64,000 nt of DNA from Alkaliphilus transvaalensis ATCC 700919 (GCF_000621485.1 NZ_JHYF01000012.1:124001-188000), one strand, 5' to 3'; counted from the stretch's first letter, positions 8,753-17,834 are shown. Numbers and translations: made by a program. Notes: generated by a model from the sequence alone, not told the origin.

Positions 8753-9184
8753 ATGTTAACATGGAGTAAGTTGTTTGAAACTAATATCGAGTCTGTAGAT
8801 CGCCAGCACCGATACTTGGTAGACTTAATTAATGATCTAAGTACTGAAGTAATCGCCCAATTACAGTACGATAATTATGATAAGATTATGTCTATTCTTA
8901 CAGAACTAAAAAAATATACGATAGAGCATTTTAGGCAAGAAGAACAACTAATGAAGGACAATATGGCAAAAATGGATGATGAAACTTTAGCAGAATTCTG
9001 GCCATTTTTTAAAGACCATAAGGCTCAACATGCTGACTTTATTAAGAAGATCGAAGAAATTTTTGATAAGGACGTAGACGAGAGCCAAGATGATGTTTCA
9101 GCAGAGTTGATAGGCTTTCTAGCAGAATGGCTAAAAAATCATATCTTTAAAGTAGACATGCAGTTGAGAAAATATATAAAATAA
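8753..9184 (+). CDS. Bacteriohemerythrin
   Basis: This 143-residue protein has all the iron ligands of the hemerythrin fold: His in DRQHRYL, His and Glu in HFRQEEQLM, two His in FKDHKAQHADF, and His and Asp in WLKNHIFKVDMQ. The di-iron centre binds oxygen reversibly. In anaerobes the family is thought to scavenge or sense oxygen or deliver it to detoxifying enzymes. There is no fused receptor, so this is the free cytoplasmic type. AGGAGG precedes the ATG and the gene is monocistronic. Confidence 0.95.
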   Translation: MLTWSKLFETNIESVDRQHRYLVDLINDLSTEVIAQLQYDNYDKIMSILTELKKYTIEHFRQEEQLMKDNMAKMDDETLAEFWPFFKDHKAQHADFIKKIEEIFDKDVDESQDDVSAELIGFLAEWLKNHIFKVDMQLRKYIK

Positions 9185-9199
9185 CTTCTTAGTAGAACA

Positions 9200-9236
9200 G
9201 AAAATAATCTCCACAACTGGGAGATTATTTTCATGT
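9200..9236 (+). terminator. Terminator after bacteriohemerythrin
   Basis: A perfect 13-bp stem (9200-9212 with 9220-9232, loop of 7) whose descending arm contains TTATTTTC. Confidence 0.8.
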
Positions 9237-9245
9237 ATATATGGT

Positions 9246-9276
9246 AAATTAAAACTTACTAGACTTCAGAGTCTAG
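9246..9276 (-). terminator. Terminator of the BrkB-type gene (minus strand)
   Basis: A perfect 7-bp inverted repeat CTAGACT-TCAG-AGTCTAG at 9259-9276. Read on the minus strand it is followed by TAAGTTTTAATTT. Confidence 0.6.
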
Positions 9277-9287
9277 AAAGGAGTCAT

Positions 9288-10124
9288 CTATTGGGTTGGA
9301 GGATTTTCTTGATTATATAATAATGTAGCATTAATTTCTGCTCCTAACAATATGATAATGCTACTGATATATAGCCAGATTAAAAGTAAAAAAATCCCTC
9401 CAATGCTACCATACATATAAGAAAAATTACCAAACTGGTCAATCCAATAGGCAAAAATAAAGGAAGTACCTAACCATCCGATGGTTGCAAAGGTTGACCC
9501 TGGTAATACACCCCTAAAGGCAATTTTACGGTTTGGGGCAAATCGATAAAGGGCAGTAAAGATAAACCACATTATGATAATAGAAATACCATAACGAATC
9601 CATTGCCAAATACCAATATAATAGGTAGAGACCTCTAAAAATTCCAATAGTCTAACGATCCAAATTTGACCTAACACCAGTAGTAAGAAGGTAGAAAGAA
9701 TAACGAGAATAAGGGCAAAGGTAAAAAGTAATGCTAAACCTCTAATCACAAAGAAAGAGCGGGTGTCTTTTTGATCATAGGCCTTATTGACTCCCCGTAT
9801 AATGGCAGCCACCCCGTTGGAGGAAGCCCAAAGGGCACCAATCATCCCAAAGGATAATACCGTTAAACTTCTTTCGTAAACGACTTCTAAAACAACATCC
9901 ATTACTAAATAGTAGGTTTCAAGAGGTAATATGTCGGCTAACGCATATAAAGACTCCTCCGTCACTAGGGGAGTATAGGTTATTAAGGTGATTAAGAAAA
10001 TTAAAAAGGGAAAAAAGGCCAAAATCAAATAATAGGTTAGTTGAGCACTAAGGGCTGTAATCTCATCGTCGACAAAACGTTTATACAGTTCTTTAATAAA
10101 GTTTATAAAAGGCTTACCTTTCAT
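9288..10124 (-). CDS. YihY/BrkB-family membrane protein
   Basis: About 278 residues with six predicted membrane segments and the family core: SAQLTYYLILAFFPFLIFLI near the N-terminus and SIGGIFLLLIWLYISSIIILLGAEIN near the C-terminus (shown here in pieces of the family signature). The start was set at the ATG at 10124 because GGGAGGT lies 6 nt upstream; a TTG 15 nt further out would place that site inside the gene. The family was once called ribonuclease BN, which is a misnomer; it is now seen as an inner-membrane protein of uncertain transport function. The gene is alone, with a terminator behind it. Confidence 0.85.
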   Translation of the reverse strand: MKGKPFINFIKELYKRFVDDEITALSAQLTYYLILAFFPFLIFLITLITYTPLVTEESLYALADILPLETYYLVMDVVLEVVYERSLTVLSFGMIGALWASSNGVAAIIRGVNKAYDQKDTRSFFVIRGLALLFTFALILVILSTFLLLVLGQIWIVRLLEFLEVSTYYIGIWQWIRYGISIIIMWFIFTALYRFAPNRKIAFRGVLPGSTFATIGWLGTSFIFAYWIDQFGNFSYMYGSIGGIFLLLIWLYISSIIILLGAEINATLLYNQENPPTQ

Positions 10125-10473
10125 CAAAAGACCTCCCAAAAGCAGTAGCTGAAGTAAGTAGGGCTACCCTTATTTTACGTAAGATAGAATAAAATAATTA
10201 TGAAGGAATTGCATAATACATAATTATAATTTGTATAAGATTTATGTAAATCTGAAATGATAAGATATTACTCATTGAACACGCAACAGCGAAGTTTTGA
10301 TTTTCCATTAATATAGACTTAATAGACTTAATATTACTATGCAACTTACTAATCTATTTGGAAATTATAAGTAAGTTATTAAAAAATTATTAAGAATAAC
10401 AAAAAAACGAGACCTATTTAGATTATTGAATTATAATAAAGCAATAAGACATAGAATGATTAGGAGGTACTAA
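10125..10473. other. Divergent intergenic region without a gene
   Basis: About 350 AT-rich bases between two divergent genes. They should hold both promoters. A short direct repeat, AGACTTAATAGACTTAAT, lies near 10315. No frame with a ribosome binding site and no strong hairpin was seen. Confidence 0.5.
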
Positions 10474-11244
10474 ATGAACTCCATTTTACAAGGTTTTATA
10501 TTAGGTTTTATACTAGTGCTACCAGGTATGAGCGGCGGTACACTATTGGTCATCTTCGGAATACATGAAGCCTTAATACGTGATATAGTTAAATTCAACA
10601 TTAAACCCTATTTTCCTCTAATTGGAGGGTTATTAATGGGTATTCTTGCTAGTGGTGTACTTTTTGCTATGTTTTTTGAATCGTATCGAGACCCCACTGT
10701 AGCTTTATTATTAGGTTGTCTTCTAGCATCTATTCGGGCAGTATTAAATGATTGTCCTAAAATGAATAAAAGATATGGAATCTTGATGTTATTGGGACTT
10801 GTTATGGGATATTTTATGGTGGGAGACCCAGTAAGTCTTGTAGATTCAGGAATAGCTGTACCTTGGTGGATTTTGTTTGTTGGCGGGGCTTTTTCTAGTG
10901 CTGCCATGATCATTCCAGGGGTTCCCGGTAGCTCTGTTTTAATTCTATTAGGGATTTATGACACCATTATACTATATATCAGAGATTTAAACCTAGTTGG
11001 TTTAGGAATCTTTGCCCTTGGTAGTGCAATTGGAATCTTTTTATTGGTCAAACTATTAGAAAAGGTTTATGAGAAATATAAAGGGGCAATCTCCTACTAC
11101 TTTGCAGGCTTAATCATTGGGTCTTCTAGAGCATTACTGCCCCATACCTTAGGCGCTATCGAAGTATTGCTATTTGTTGCCGGATTCGCTTTGGTATGGT
11201 GGTGGAGTGGCGTAGAAAATAAAGCTCAAGGTAGTAGAGGTTAA
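10474..11244 (+). CDS. DUF368 family undecaprenyl-phosphate carrier
   Basis: This 256-residue polytopic membrane protein opens with the DUF368 signature LPGMSGGTLLVIFGIHEAL and repeats a related element, IPGVPGSSVLILLGIYD, near residue 150, as expected for an inverted-repeat carrier. Members of the family were recently shown to return undecaprenyl phosphate to the inner face of the membrane, a step in recycling the lipid carrier for peptidoglycan and teichoic acid synthesis, and to matter more at alkaline pH. AGGAGG precedes the ATG. A thiamine-binding-type gene follows 35 nt downstream and is probably co-transcribed. Confidence 0.88.
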   Translation: MNSILQGFILGFILVLPGMSGGTLLVIFGIHEALIRDIVKFNIKPYFPLIGGLLMGILASGVLFAMFFESYRDPTVALLLGCLLASIRAVLNDCPKMNKRYGILMLLGLVMGYFMVGDPVSLVDSGIAVPWWILFVGGAFSSAAMIIPGVPGSSVLILLGIYDTIILYIRDLNLVGLGIFALGSAIGIFLLVKLLEKVYEKYKGAISYYFAGLIIGSSRALLPHTLGAIEVLLFVAGFALVWWWSGVENKAQGSRG

Positions 11245-11279
11245 TGTATATTCTGTAGAGGATAAAAGGAGGAAGAACA

Positions 11280-11579
11280 ATGGCTATTGTAGAGGTTTCA
11301 GTAGTACCTATTGGCACAGGCAGCACTAGTGTAAGTGAATATGTTGCAGCTTGCCATCGTGTATTAAAGGAAGAGACAAGGATCAAGTATCAGCTTACTC
11401 CTATGGCTACCATATTAGAAGGAGACTTAGATATACTGTTAGAGGTAGTTAGAAAGCTCCATGAAGTGCCCTATGAAAAGGGAGCCCAAAGGGTTTATAC
11501 AGCTATTAGAATTGATGACAGAAGAGATAGAGAAGCTAGTATGGAGGGTAAAGTACAGGCAGTTAAAGAAAAACTATAA
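11280..11579 (+). CDS. MTH1187-family thiamine-binding-type protein
   Basis: This 99-residue protein matches the MTH1187/YkoF-like family by its opening MAIVEVSVVPIGTGSTSVSEYVA (given here as the family start pattern) and LTPMATILEGDLD in the middle. The ferredoxin-like fold forms oligomers, and several members bind thiamine or a related pyrimidine. No thiamine gene or TPP riboswitch lies nearby, so the ligand is uncertain. GGAGGAAGAAC precedes the ATG. It closes a two-gene unit with the DUF368 carrier. Confidence 0.85.
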   Translation: MAIVEVSVVPIGTGSTSVSEYVAACHRVLKEETRIKYQLTPMATILEGDLDILLEVVRKLHEVPYEKGAQRVYTAIRIDDRRDREASMEGKVQAVKEKL

Positions 11580-11604
11580 CTATTTTATTAATTTGATTCC
11601 ATTA

Positions 11605-11652
11605 AAAATGCTAGTAGAATTAGGAATACTCCTGTTCTCTAGCATTTTATTT
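11605..11652. terminator. Bidirectional terminator between convergent genes
   Basis: AAAATGCTAG at 11605-11614 pairs with CTAGCATTTT at 11639-11648; the inner AGGA-ATA-CTCCT can also pair. T-rich on the plus side, and A-rich before it, so it can serve both strands. Confidence 0.75.
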
Positions 11653-11681
11653 TGATTTAAGTTTCTATTCTTTATTTAACT

Positions 11682-12368
11682 TTAATCCTGTTGGACAAAG
11701 CCACCGAAGTTGCTACTACCAATAACCTGTGAAATCTCCTGCAAAATTGGTGGGATATTAGAGCGATCTTGATATTGGCTGATATAATTATAAAGGTCCT
11801 TAACCTTTACCACTGATATATTGCTATTGCATTCTAGCGTTGCTTCCGAGTTATTAATAACAAAAATTGATTGAATAGGGATATACTTAATATAATTTTT
11901 TTCTAAAAGATTTTCTAAAACTCTTTGGGTACGCCTATGGAGATGGATTGGGTTTTTGATAGAGGTTTTAATTACATCGTAGGGATTAATGACTTTTAAA
12001 TATTCCCAGTACTCATCATTTTCGAAACCAGAAATAGTCCCTTCAAAATCTAATACCCTTATATTAAAAATCCCCTTAGGAGAGATAATTAGAAAGTCAG
12101 AAGATCCACTTGTTTCTCCATCGGAAATTTCAATCCCAGAATAAATCGTAAATTCATTACTAAACTTTTCTAATTGGCGGGATATTTTCTGGCTAAGGCT
12201 TAAGTTTTCACCTAAATATAAAACATGAATACAACCCAAAGAAAAAACCAATAGCATTGAAGCTAACACATATCCACCGTAAGAATCTACTAAGAAAAAG
12301 GTAAAGGCAGTGATCCCCAGTAAGTAGACCCATAAAGGATCTTTTAAAAACAATGATTGTCGTTTCAT
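11682..12368 (-). CDS. Membrane-anchored NERD-like domain protein, paralog 1
   Basis: This 228-residue protein has two adjacent N-terminal membrane segments (about residues 13-50) and then a cytoplasmic domain that resembles NERD, a nuclease-related fold: SSDFLIISPKGIFNIRVLDFEG followed by a helical NPIHLHRRTQRVLENLL. NERD domains usually have an EVK motif where this protein has RVL, so nuclease activity is doubtful. AGGGGAGG precedes the ATG. It is about as long as, and clearly related to, the protein encoded just upstream (12567-13301), but a strong terminator separates the two genes. The function is unknown. The NERD assignment is from pattern only. Confidence 0.72.
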   Translation of the reverse strand: MKRQSLFLKDPLWVYLLGITAFTFFLVDSYGGYVLASMLLVFSLGCIHVLYLGENLSLSQKISRQLEKFSNEFTIYSGIEISDGETSGSSDFLIISPKGIFNIRVLDFEGTISGFENDEYWEYLKVINPYDVIKTSIKNPIHLHRRTQRVLENLLEKNYIKYIPIQSIFVINNSEATLECNSNISVVKVKDLYNYISQYQDRSNIPPILQEISQVIGSSNFGGFVQQD

Positions 12369-12518
12369 AATATCAACTCCTCCCCTTTATAAAAAGCAAA
12401 TACCCCTTACTCTATTATAATATCTGAGGGCAAAAACATGACCAGCAAAATCTAAAATTTACTAAATTTTCTTGTAATTAATAATACCCATATATGATAA
12501 CATTACCCAAAAAAAAAT

Positions 12519-12554
12519 AAAAAAAAACCCATTCCATCATTAAGATAGAATGAG
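12519..12554 (-). terminator. Strong terminator between the NERD-like paralogs
   Basis: On the minus strand an 11-bp stem with three G-U pairs (12544-12554 with 12528-12538, loop of 5) is followed by nine T residues. Confidence 0.85.
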
Positions 12555-12566
12555 CTGTATGAAAAT

Positions 12567-13301
12567 TTATTCGGGACAAAACATCTTAAGACAACAAGAC
12601 CCAAGGTGTCCCTTTAAAATAGAAGAAGCAACATCATCCTTTAGGGTTATCATATTTGGTCGATCTGCATATCCCATAATATATTCATTTAAATCCTTCA
12701 AGCGTACTACTGGAACATCAGTATCACAGCTAAAGGTAGCATTAGAATTTTTAACAACAAAAATAGAACGTAAAAATAAATAGTTAATATGATTCTTATC
12801 TAGTAATTTCTCAATAACCTCTTGGCTTTGCCTCAGCTTTTTGAGAGGATTTTTTACTTTTTTACGGTGGATATTATAGGCATTATAAGCATCGTCAAAA
12901 TCCCAAACTTCCGCATCTTCAGTACCTGTAAGAATACCAGAGAAGTCTAAAAGCTTGATGTTAAAAATACCCTTTGGAGAGATTAAGATAAAACTTGTGC
13001 AGGTCTGAACAAACCCATCGGAGATTTTAAGATAAGGAAGTAAAATGAAATTGTGATCTAATTTAGATAGCTTCCTAAAGACACGATTATGAAGCTGTAG
13101 TTCTTCGCCAAAATAGGCATAAGCAATAATACACAAGCAGATTAATAGCACCCCGCCAGCTGCTAAGTAAGTATGCAGACTATTAGCTGCCAAAAAACCG
13201 ATTAAACATATGGAAATTAAAAATATCCAAAAAGGATTCTTAAATAATTCCTTATAATAGGTATACTTGCAAATACTCTGATATCCCTTAACTACCGCCA
13301 T
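12567..13301 (-). CDS. Membrane-anchored NERD-like domain protein, paralog 2
   Basis: This 244-residue protein has the same layout as its neighbour: two membrane segments (about residues 25-65) and a NERD-like domain with TSFILISPKGIFNIKLLDFSG and NPLKKLRQSQEVIEKLL. The EVK position is KLL and the preceding Asp is replaced by Ser, so it is further from an active nuclease than paralog 1. The C-terminus is Cys-rich (SCCLKMFC), which the other lacks. AAGGAG precedes the ATG. It is divergent from the his operon. The pair arose by local duplication; the function is unknown. Confidence 0.72.
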   Translation of the reverse strand: MAVVKGYQSICKYTYYKELFKNPFWIFLISICLIGFLAANSLHTYLAAGGVLLICLCIIAYAYFGEELQLHNRVFRKLSKLDHNFILLPYLKISDGFVQTCTSFILISPKGIFNIKLLDFSGILTGTEDAEVWDFDDAYNAYNIHRKKVKNPLKKLRQSQEVIEKLLDKNHINYLFLRSIFVVKNSNATFSCDTDVPVVRLKDLNEYIMGYADRPNMITLKDDVASSILKGHLGSCCLKMFCPE

Positions 13302-13493
13302 AACATCACTCCTTGAAATAAAACTTAGTTTGGTTTATATTAATACCCAAAATGAAGGTAAATATCAGTTAATCATATAATTAGTATATTCAATGTTAAA
13401 AAATAATTACTATTTGTTAAAAAAATATCCTCGATGCAAATAAGAATAATTATCTTTATATTTTATCACAAAATTCTATAAATTAAAAGTCTA

Positions 13494-13522
13494 TTGACAA
13501 AGAATACAATATAGTTTAAGAT
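13494..13522 (+). promoter_or_regulatory. Promoter of the histidine operon
   Basis: TTGACA at 13494-13499 and TAAGAT at 13517-13522 with 17-nt spacing, about 45 nt before hisZ. The leader is too short for a T-box, so regulation at the operon start is by another means. Confidence 0.65.
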
Positions 13523-13569
13523 ACTATTTATACTTTAATACTTTAATCAATTAAAGCGACGGGGTGAAC

Positions 13570-14805
13570 ATGATGGTTTCAAAAAAGGTTTTATTACCAG
13601 AAGGGGTACAGGATCTGTTAGTTGATGACTGCATTTATAAAAGAAAAATAGAAAATAAATTAATGGAAGTATTTCATCAGTCGGGATATATGGAAGTAAG
13701 TAGCCCGACATTAGAATATTACGATCTTTTTCCACAAGATTATCTTTGGAAAAATGGAGATAAACTCTTTAAATTAATAGACACAAAGGGGAGCCTGCTG
13801 GTGCTTCGGCCCGATTGTACAGTACCGATTGGTCGGATGGTGGCAACAAAGCTGAGGGATTTTGTCTATCCTTTAAAACTTTGCTACATACAAAATGTTT
13901 TTCGAATAGATCAAGAACAAGCGGGAAGAAAGCGAGAATATCAACAAGCGGGCATAGAACTTTTTGGGGTCGATTCTTTTCAGGCCGATGGAGAAGTTAT
14001 TATTACAGCCATTGAAAGCTTAATAAGTCTAGGATTAGAAAACTTTCAAATCGAAATTGGTCATATCAAGCTTATTAAAGTACTGGTGGAGGCTCTGCAA
14101 CTTTCAGAAGAAGAAGAGGCTACCCTTATTAATTTGATAGAGCATAAGCGATTTATAGAAATTGAGCTGATATTGGCTCAGATTAATGGCAAAGAAAAAG
14201 AAAGGGCCAGCTTAAATAAAATAATTAAGCTCTTTGGAAGCCCTACAGTGGTCTTTGATGCTCTAGAAGAAATTCCCCTTGAAGCTGACTTAAAGAAGGC
14301 TGTGGAAGATTTAAAAATGGTATGCCACATGATTCAAGACTATGGGTATGGTCAATACATCTCAATAGACCTTGGTTTGATTTCTCCAATGGGCTACTAC
14401 ACAGGAATTCTTTTCAAAGGCTATACCAAAGACCTAGGGGTGGTTCTCTGTAGTGGTGGTAGATATGACAGACTTCTAAGCAATTTTGGGATGGAATGCC
14501 CAGCAACGGGCTTTGCTTTTGTCGTTAATAAGCTTACAAAAGCTTTAAAGATTCAAGGAAAGTTGAAAAAAGACAAAGATAAACACATTTTAATTGTAAA
14601 AAATGAAAGTAGTATTGTAGCTGCAGTAGCCCTTCAAAAAAGCCTGTGGCAAAGGGGTTATAAGGTAGAACTATCTTTACTAGAAGATGAGGCTTCCATT
14701 ATGAGCTATTGTAAAAAAAGAAAAATAGATGAAATCTATCATTTAGACGAAACAGGAGGCTATTCTGTCACAAGGGTAAGGGGGGAATTGTTTGGAGGGA
14801 ATTAA
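13570..14805 (+). CDS. hisZ: ATP phosphoribosyltransferase regulatory subunit HisZ
   Basis: About 411 residues related to the catalytic core of histidyl-tRNA synthetase: LPEGVQDLL, then YMEVSSPTLEYYDLF, LRPDCTVPIGRMVA and CYIQNVFR, with SGGRYDRL late. HisZ has no tRNA-charging role; it joins short-form HisG and gives it histidine feedback inhibition. The immediately following HisG is the short form, which supports this call over HisS. The ATGs at 13570 and 13573 are preferred because GGGGTGA lies just upstream; a GTG at 13564 would put that site within the gene. It is first in the operon and overlaps hisG by 14 nt. Confidence 0.95.
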   Translation: MMVSKKVLLPEGVQDLLVDDCIYKRKIENKLMEVFHQSGYMEVSSPTLEYYDLFPQDYLWKNGDKLFKLIDTKGSLLVLRPDCTVPIGRMVATKLRDFVYPLKLCYIQNVFRIDQEQAGRKREYQQAGIELFGVDSFQADGEVIITAIESLISLGLENFQIEIGHIKLIKVLVEALQLSEEEEATLINLIEHKRFIEIELILAQINGKEKERASLNKIIKLFGSPTVVFDALEEIPLEADLKKAVEDLKMVCHMIQDYGYGQYISIDLGLISPMGYYTGILFKGYTKDLGVVLCSGGRYDRLLSNFGMECPATGFAFVVNKLTKALKIQGKLKKDKDKHILIVKNESSIVAAVALQKSLWQRGYKVELSLLEDEASIMSYCKKRKIDEIYHLDETGGYSVTRVRGELFGGN

Positions 14806-15418
14806 AATTGGTCTAACGAAGGGTCGTTTGGCGGAAGGGGCAATAGAGCTACTTACGAAAGCAGGAATTGATTGTAGCCCTTTAGAGGAAAAGGGCAGAA
14901 GACTAGTCTTTGACCTTGATAATGGAAGATTTCAAGTAATTTTACTAAAGGCTGCCGATGTACCCACCTATGTAGAACACGGGGTTGTAGATATAGGCAT
15001 TGTAGGGAAAGACGTATTATTAGAGGAAGAAAAACAATTGTATGAAGTATTAGATTTAAAGTTTGGTAAATGTAAGCTGGCAGTGGCAGGAAAGACCCAC
15101 CTTCAAGAGAATTTTAATAAGCACTTAAGGGTTGCCACCAAATATCCTAACATTGCGAAGGGGTATTTTGCCAGCAAAGGGCAGTCGGTGGAAATTATTA
15201 AACAAGAAGGCTCTGTAGAGTTAGCTCCCCTTATGGGTTTAACAGATGTAATTGTTGATATTGTTGAAACGGGTAAAACCCTAAGGGCAAATGGTTTGGT
15301 GGTATTGGAGGAAATTACCGATATTACAGCCCGTCTGGTGGTCAATCGAGTAAGCTATAAAACCAAAAATGAAGGGTTACTAAAACTAATTAGCGCCATT
15401 GAAAAGGTGGCTATATAA
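14792..15418 (+). CDS. hisG: ATP phosphoribosyltransferase, short form
   Basis: This enzyme joins ATP and PRPP to give phosphoribosyl-ATP, the first step of histidine synthesis. The 208-residue length is the short form, lacking the C-terminal regulatory domain and dependent on HisZ. Visible motifs are IGLTKGRLAEGA, VDIGIVGKDVLLE and the PRPP-binding loop GLTDVIVDIVETGKTL. The start is TTG inside the end of hisZ, with AGGGGGGA about 6 nt upstream, so the two subunits are translationally coupled. Confidence 0.97.
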   Translation: MEGIKIGLTKGRLAEGAIELLTKAGIDCSPLEEKGRRLVFDLDNGRFQVILLKAADVPTYVEHGVVDIGIVGKDVLLEEEKQLYEVLDLKFGKCKLAVAGKTHLQENFNKHLRVATKYPNIAKGYFASKGQSVEIIKQEGSVELAPLMGLTDVIVDIVETGKTLRANGLVVLEEITDITARLVVNRVSYKTKNEGLLKLISAIEKVAI

Positions 15419-15433
15419 AGGGGGAAGTTAATA

Positions 15434-16753
15434 ATGATCGATATTTTCCAACTTAACGACGGTAATAAAGAAGAATTAATAAATAATCTAAATGCTAGAA
15501 ACGATACTGATTTTAAAATATATAATGTTAAGGTTCAACAGATTATAGATGATGTAAGAGGGTTGGGGGACAAAGGTCTTCTTCAATATACAAAGCAGTA
15601 TGACCATGTTGAACTTAAGCCAGAAGAGTTAAGGGTAACTAAGGAAGAAATTGAAGCTGCCTACCAGTTAGTAGACGAAGCATATACAAAAGCCATTAGA
15701 TTAGCCATTGAAAAGATTAAGGCTTTTCACCTTAAGCAAAAGGAAAAGTCTTGGGTAAGTTATGAAGAAAAAGGGATTGTGTTAGGTCAGAAGATTACTC
15801 CCATTGAAAAGGTAGGAATTTATGTGCCTGGGGGGACGGCTGCCTATCCATCATCAGTGCTAATGAATGGTATCCCAGCTATTGTAGCGGGGGTAGAAAG
15901 AATTGTTATGGTAACTCCTCCTAATAAAAAGGGGGAGGTAAACCCTGGGGTGCTGGTGGCGGCTAACGAGTTGGGGTTAAAGGAAATCTATAAGGTGGGG
16001 GGCGGCCAAGCTATAGCGGCCTTGGCCTATGGTACAGAAACCATTCCAAAGGTTGATAAAATAGTTGGTCCAGGTAATATTTATGTGGCAACTGCAAAAA
16101 GATTGGTCTATGGACAGGTGGATATTGATATGATTGCTGGGCCTAGTGAAATTTTAGTAATCGCCGATGAAGAAGCGAATCCAAGGTTTGTAGCCGCCGA
16201 CCTCCTTTCTCAAGCAGAGCATGATGAACTAGCCTCTGCCATATGTATTACCACCAGTAAAGAAGTGGCAGAAGGGGTTAAGGAAGAAATCCTCCGACAA
16301 ACTGAAGGGTTAGAGCGAAGAGAAATCATCGAAAAATCCTTAATCGACTTTGGTGGAATTTTTATTGTAGCCAACTTAGAAGAAGCTGTGGAACTTTCAA
16401 ATATTATTGCTCCAGAACATCTAGAATTGGCGGTTAAAAATCCCTTTGAATTATTAAGTGAAATAAAAAATGCTGGTGCAATATTTTTAGGCAATTACTC
16501 TCCAGAACCATTGGGAGACTATATGGCAGGTCCTAACCACGTATTGCCCACCAACGGTACTGCGAGATTCTTCTCACCATTAGAGGTGAAGGATTTTATA
16601 AAAAAATCTAGCATTGTTTATTATAATCAAGCTGCTTTGGCAAAGGTGAAGGATGAAATTATGGTTTTAGCTGAACAAGAGGGGCTAACAGCCCACAAAA
16701 ATAGTATGAAGGTGAGGTTTGAAGATGATGATCAATACTTTAGTAAGAAATAA
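15434..16753 (+). CDS. hisD: Histidinol dehydrogenase
   Basis: This 439-residue enzyme oxidises histidinol to histidine in two NAD-dependent steps, the end of the pathway. Motifs of the family are all present: GIYVPGGTAAYPSS, KIVGPGNIYVATAK, MIAGPSEILV, DLLSQAEHDE (zinc-site Gln and His) and IAPEHLEL with GPNHVLPT near the C-terminus. GGGGGAAG precedes the ATG, 15 nt after hisG. The end overlaps hisC. Confidence 0.97.
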   Translation: MIDIFQLNDGNKEELINNLNARNDTDFKIYNVKVQQIIDDVRGLGDKGLLQYTKQYDHVELKPEELRVTKEEIEAAYQLVDEAYTKAIRLAIEKIKAFHLKQKEKSWVSYEEKGIVLGQKITPIEKVGIYVPGGTAAYPSSVLMNGIPAIVAGVERIVMVTPPNKKGEVNPGVLVAANELGLKEIYKVGGGQAIAALAYGTETIPKVDKIVGPGNIYVATAKRLVYGQVDIDMIAGPSEILVIADEEANPRFVAADLLSQAEHDELASAICITTSKEVAEGVKEEILRQTEGLERREIIEKSLIDFGGIFIVANLEEAVELSNIIAPEHLELAVKNPFELLSEIKNAGAIFLGNYSPEPLGDYMAGPNHVLPTNGTARFFSPLEVKDFIKKSSIVYYNQAALAKVKDEIMVLAEQEGLTAHKNSMKVRFEDDDQYFSKK

Positions 16754-17834
16754 AGTTAAAGATTTAAGCCCCTACAACCCCATCCAAATAGAGTCATTAA
16801 TTAAACTAGATGCCAATGAAAATAACTATACTTCAACATTGTTGACGCAAAAGATTGTAAAAGCCTTAACAGATGTGAAAATTAATCAGTATCCAGATTC
16901 TAATGCTGATGGAGTTAAAAGTTTGTTAGCCCAACGGTTAAAAGTATCAAAAGATCAGATTGTAGTGGGATGTGGCTCAGATCAATTAATTTTTATGATT
17001 TTAAGTGCCTTTATCAATGAAGGTGACAAAATGCTGACGACTACCCCTACCTTTTCAATGTATAAAATATCTAATAAGATTGTTGGTGGAGAAACCATAG
17101 AGGTCCCCTTAAAAGAAGATTTTAAACTAGACTATTTTCAATTTATGAGGGCGATTAAAAAGGTGTCTCCTAAGGTGATTTTTTTATCAAACCCAAATAA
17201 TCCCACCGGTGGAGTAATCCCGAGAGAGCAGATTATTAAAATTGTTGAACTATCCAATGCCATTGTGGTGGTGGATGAAGCCTATTACGAATTCTATCAA
17301 GAATCCATGATGGATTTGGTAAATTATTATCCTAACTTAATTGTATTACGAACCCTTTCAAAGGCCTATGGCCTTGCAGGGGCAAGGATTGGTTACGCCG
17401 TAGCTTCAAAGGAGATGAGCAATATTTTAAACAAGGTTAAACCACCCTATAATATCAGTAGCTTAGATCAAGTGGCAGCAAGGGTCTGCCTAGAGAATTG
17501 TCAAATGGTGGAAGGGGTTATTGCAGAAATCATTGAAGAAAAAAATCGTCTAAGTCAAGAACTTACTAAGCTTACATCAATTAGGGTATACGAAAGCTAT
17601 GGTAACTTTATTTTAATTAAAACCATCAATGCCAAAGAACTGTACCAGTTTCTTTTAAATGAAGGCGTTGCAGTAAGGTATTTTGGTAACGGTAACGAAG
17701 GACTATTAACCGATTGTCTTCGCATCTCCATAGGTAATAAGATAGAGAATAGAACTTTAATGAAACTGATAAATACCTTTTACTCAAAGGAGCAGCAAAA
17801 CCCCTTCTTTAGTCTTAAAGTAGGAGGGAGTTAA
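16725..17834 (+). CDS. hisC: Histidinol-phosphate aminotransferase
   Basis: This PLP enzyme converts imidazole acetol phosphate to histidinol phosphate. About 369 residues of fold-type I, with LSNPNNPTGG, VVDEAYYEF, and the cofactor lysine in LRTLSKAYGLAGARIGY. The start is taken as the paired ATGs at 16725 and 16728, because GGTGAGG at 16711-16717 sits 7 nt upstream; a TTG at 16719 is too close to it. It overlaps hisD by 29 nt and is followed by hisB after one base. Confidence 0.96.
   Translation: MMINTLVRNKVKDLSPYNPIQIESLIKLDANENNYTSTLLTQKIVKALTDVKINQYPDSNADGVKSLLAQRLKVSKDQIVVGCGSDQLIFMILSAFINEGDKMLTTTPTFSMYKISNKIVGGETIEVPLKEDFKLDYFQFMRAIKKVSPKVIFLSNPNNPTGGVIPREQIIKIVELSNAIVVVDEAYYEFYQESMMDLVNYYPNLIVLRTLSKAYGLAGARIGYAVASKEMSNILNKVKPPYNISSLDQVAARVCLENCQMVEGVIAEIIEEKNRLSQELTKLTSIRVYESYGNFILIKTINAKELYQFLLNEGVAVRYFGNGNEGLLTDCLRISIGNKIENRTLMKLINTFYSKEQQNPFFSLKVGGS

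Noticed and set aside
9288-10139. BrkB-type protein as ribonuclease BN
   Set aside because: The old name came from a misassigned gene; the protein is polytopic and has no nuclease motif.
13301-13570. T-box or other riboswitch for the his operon
   Set aside because: The distance from the promoter to hisZ is only about 45 nt, too short for a T-box.
13564-14805. First his gene as histidyl-tRNA synthetase (hisS)
   Set aside because: It opens a his operon and is followed by short-form hisG, which needs HisZ.
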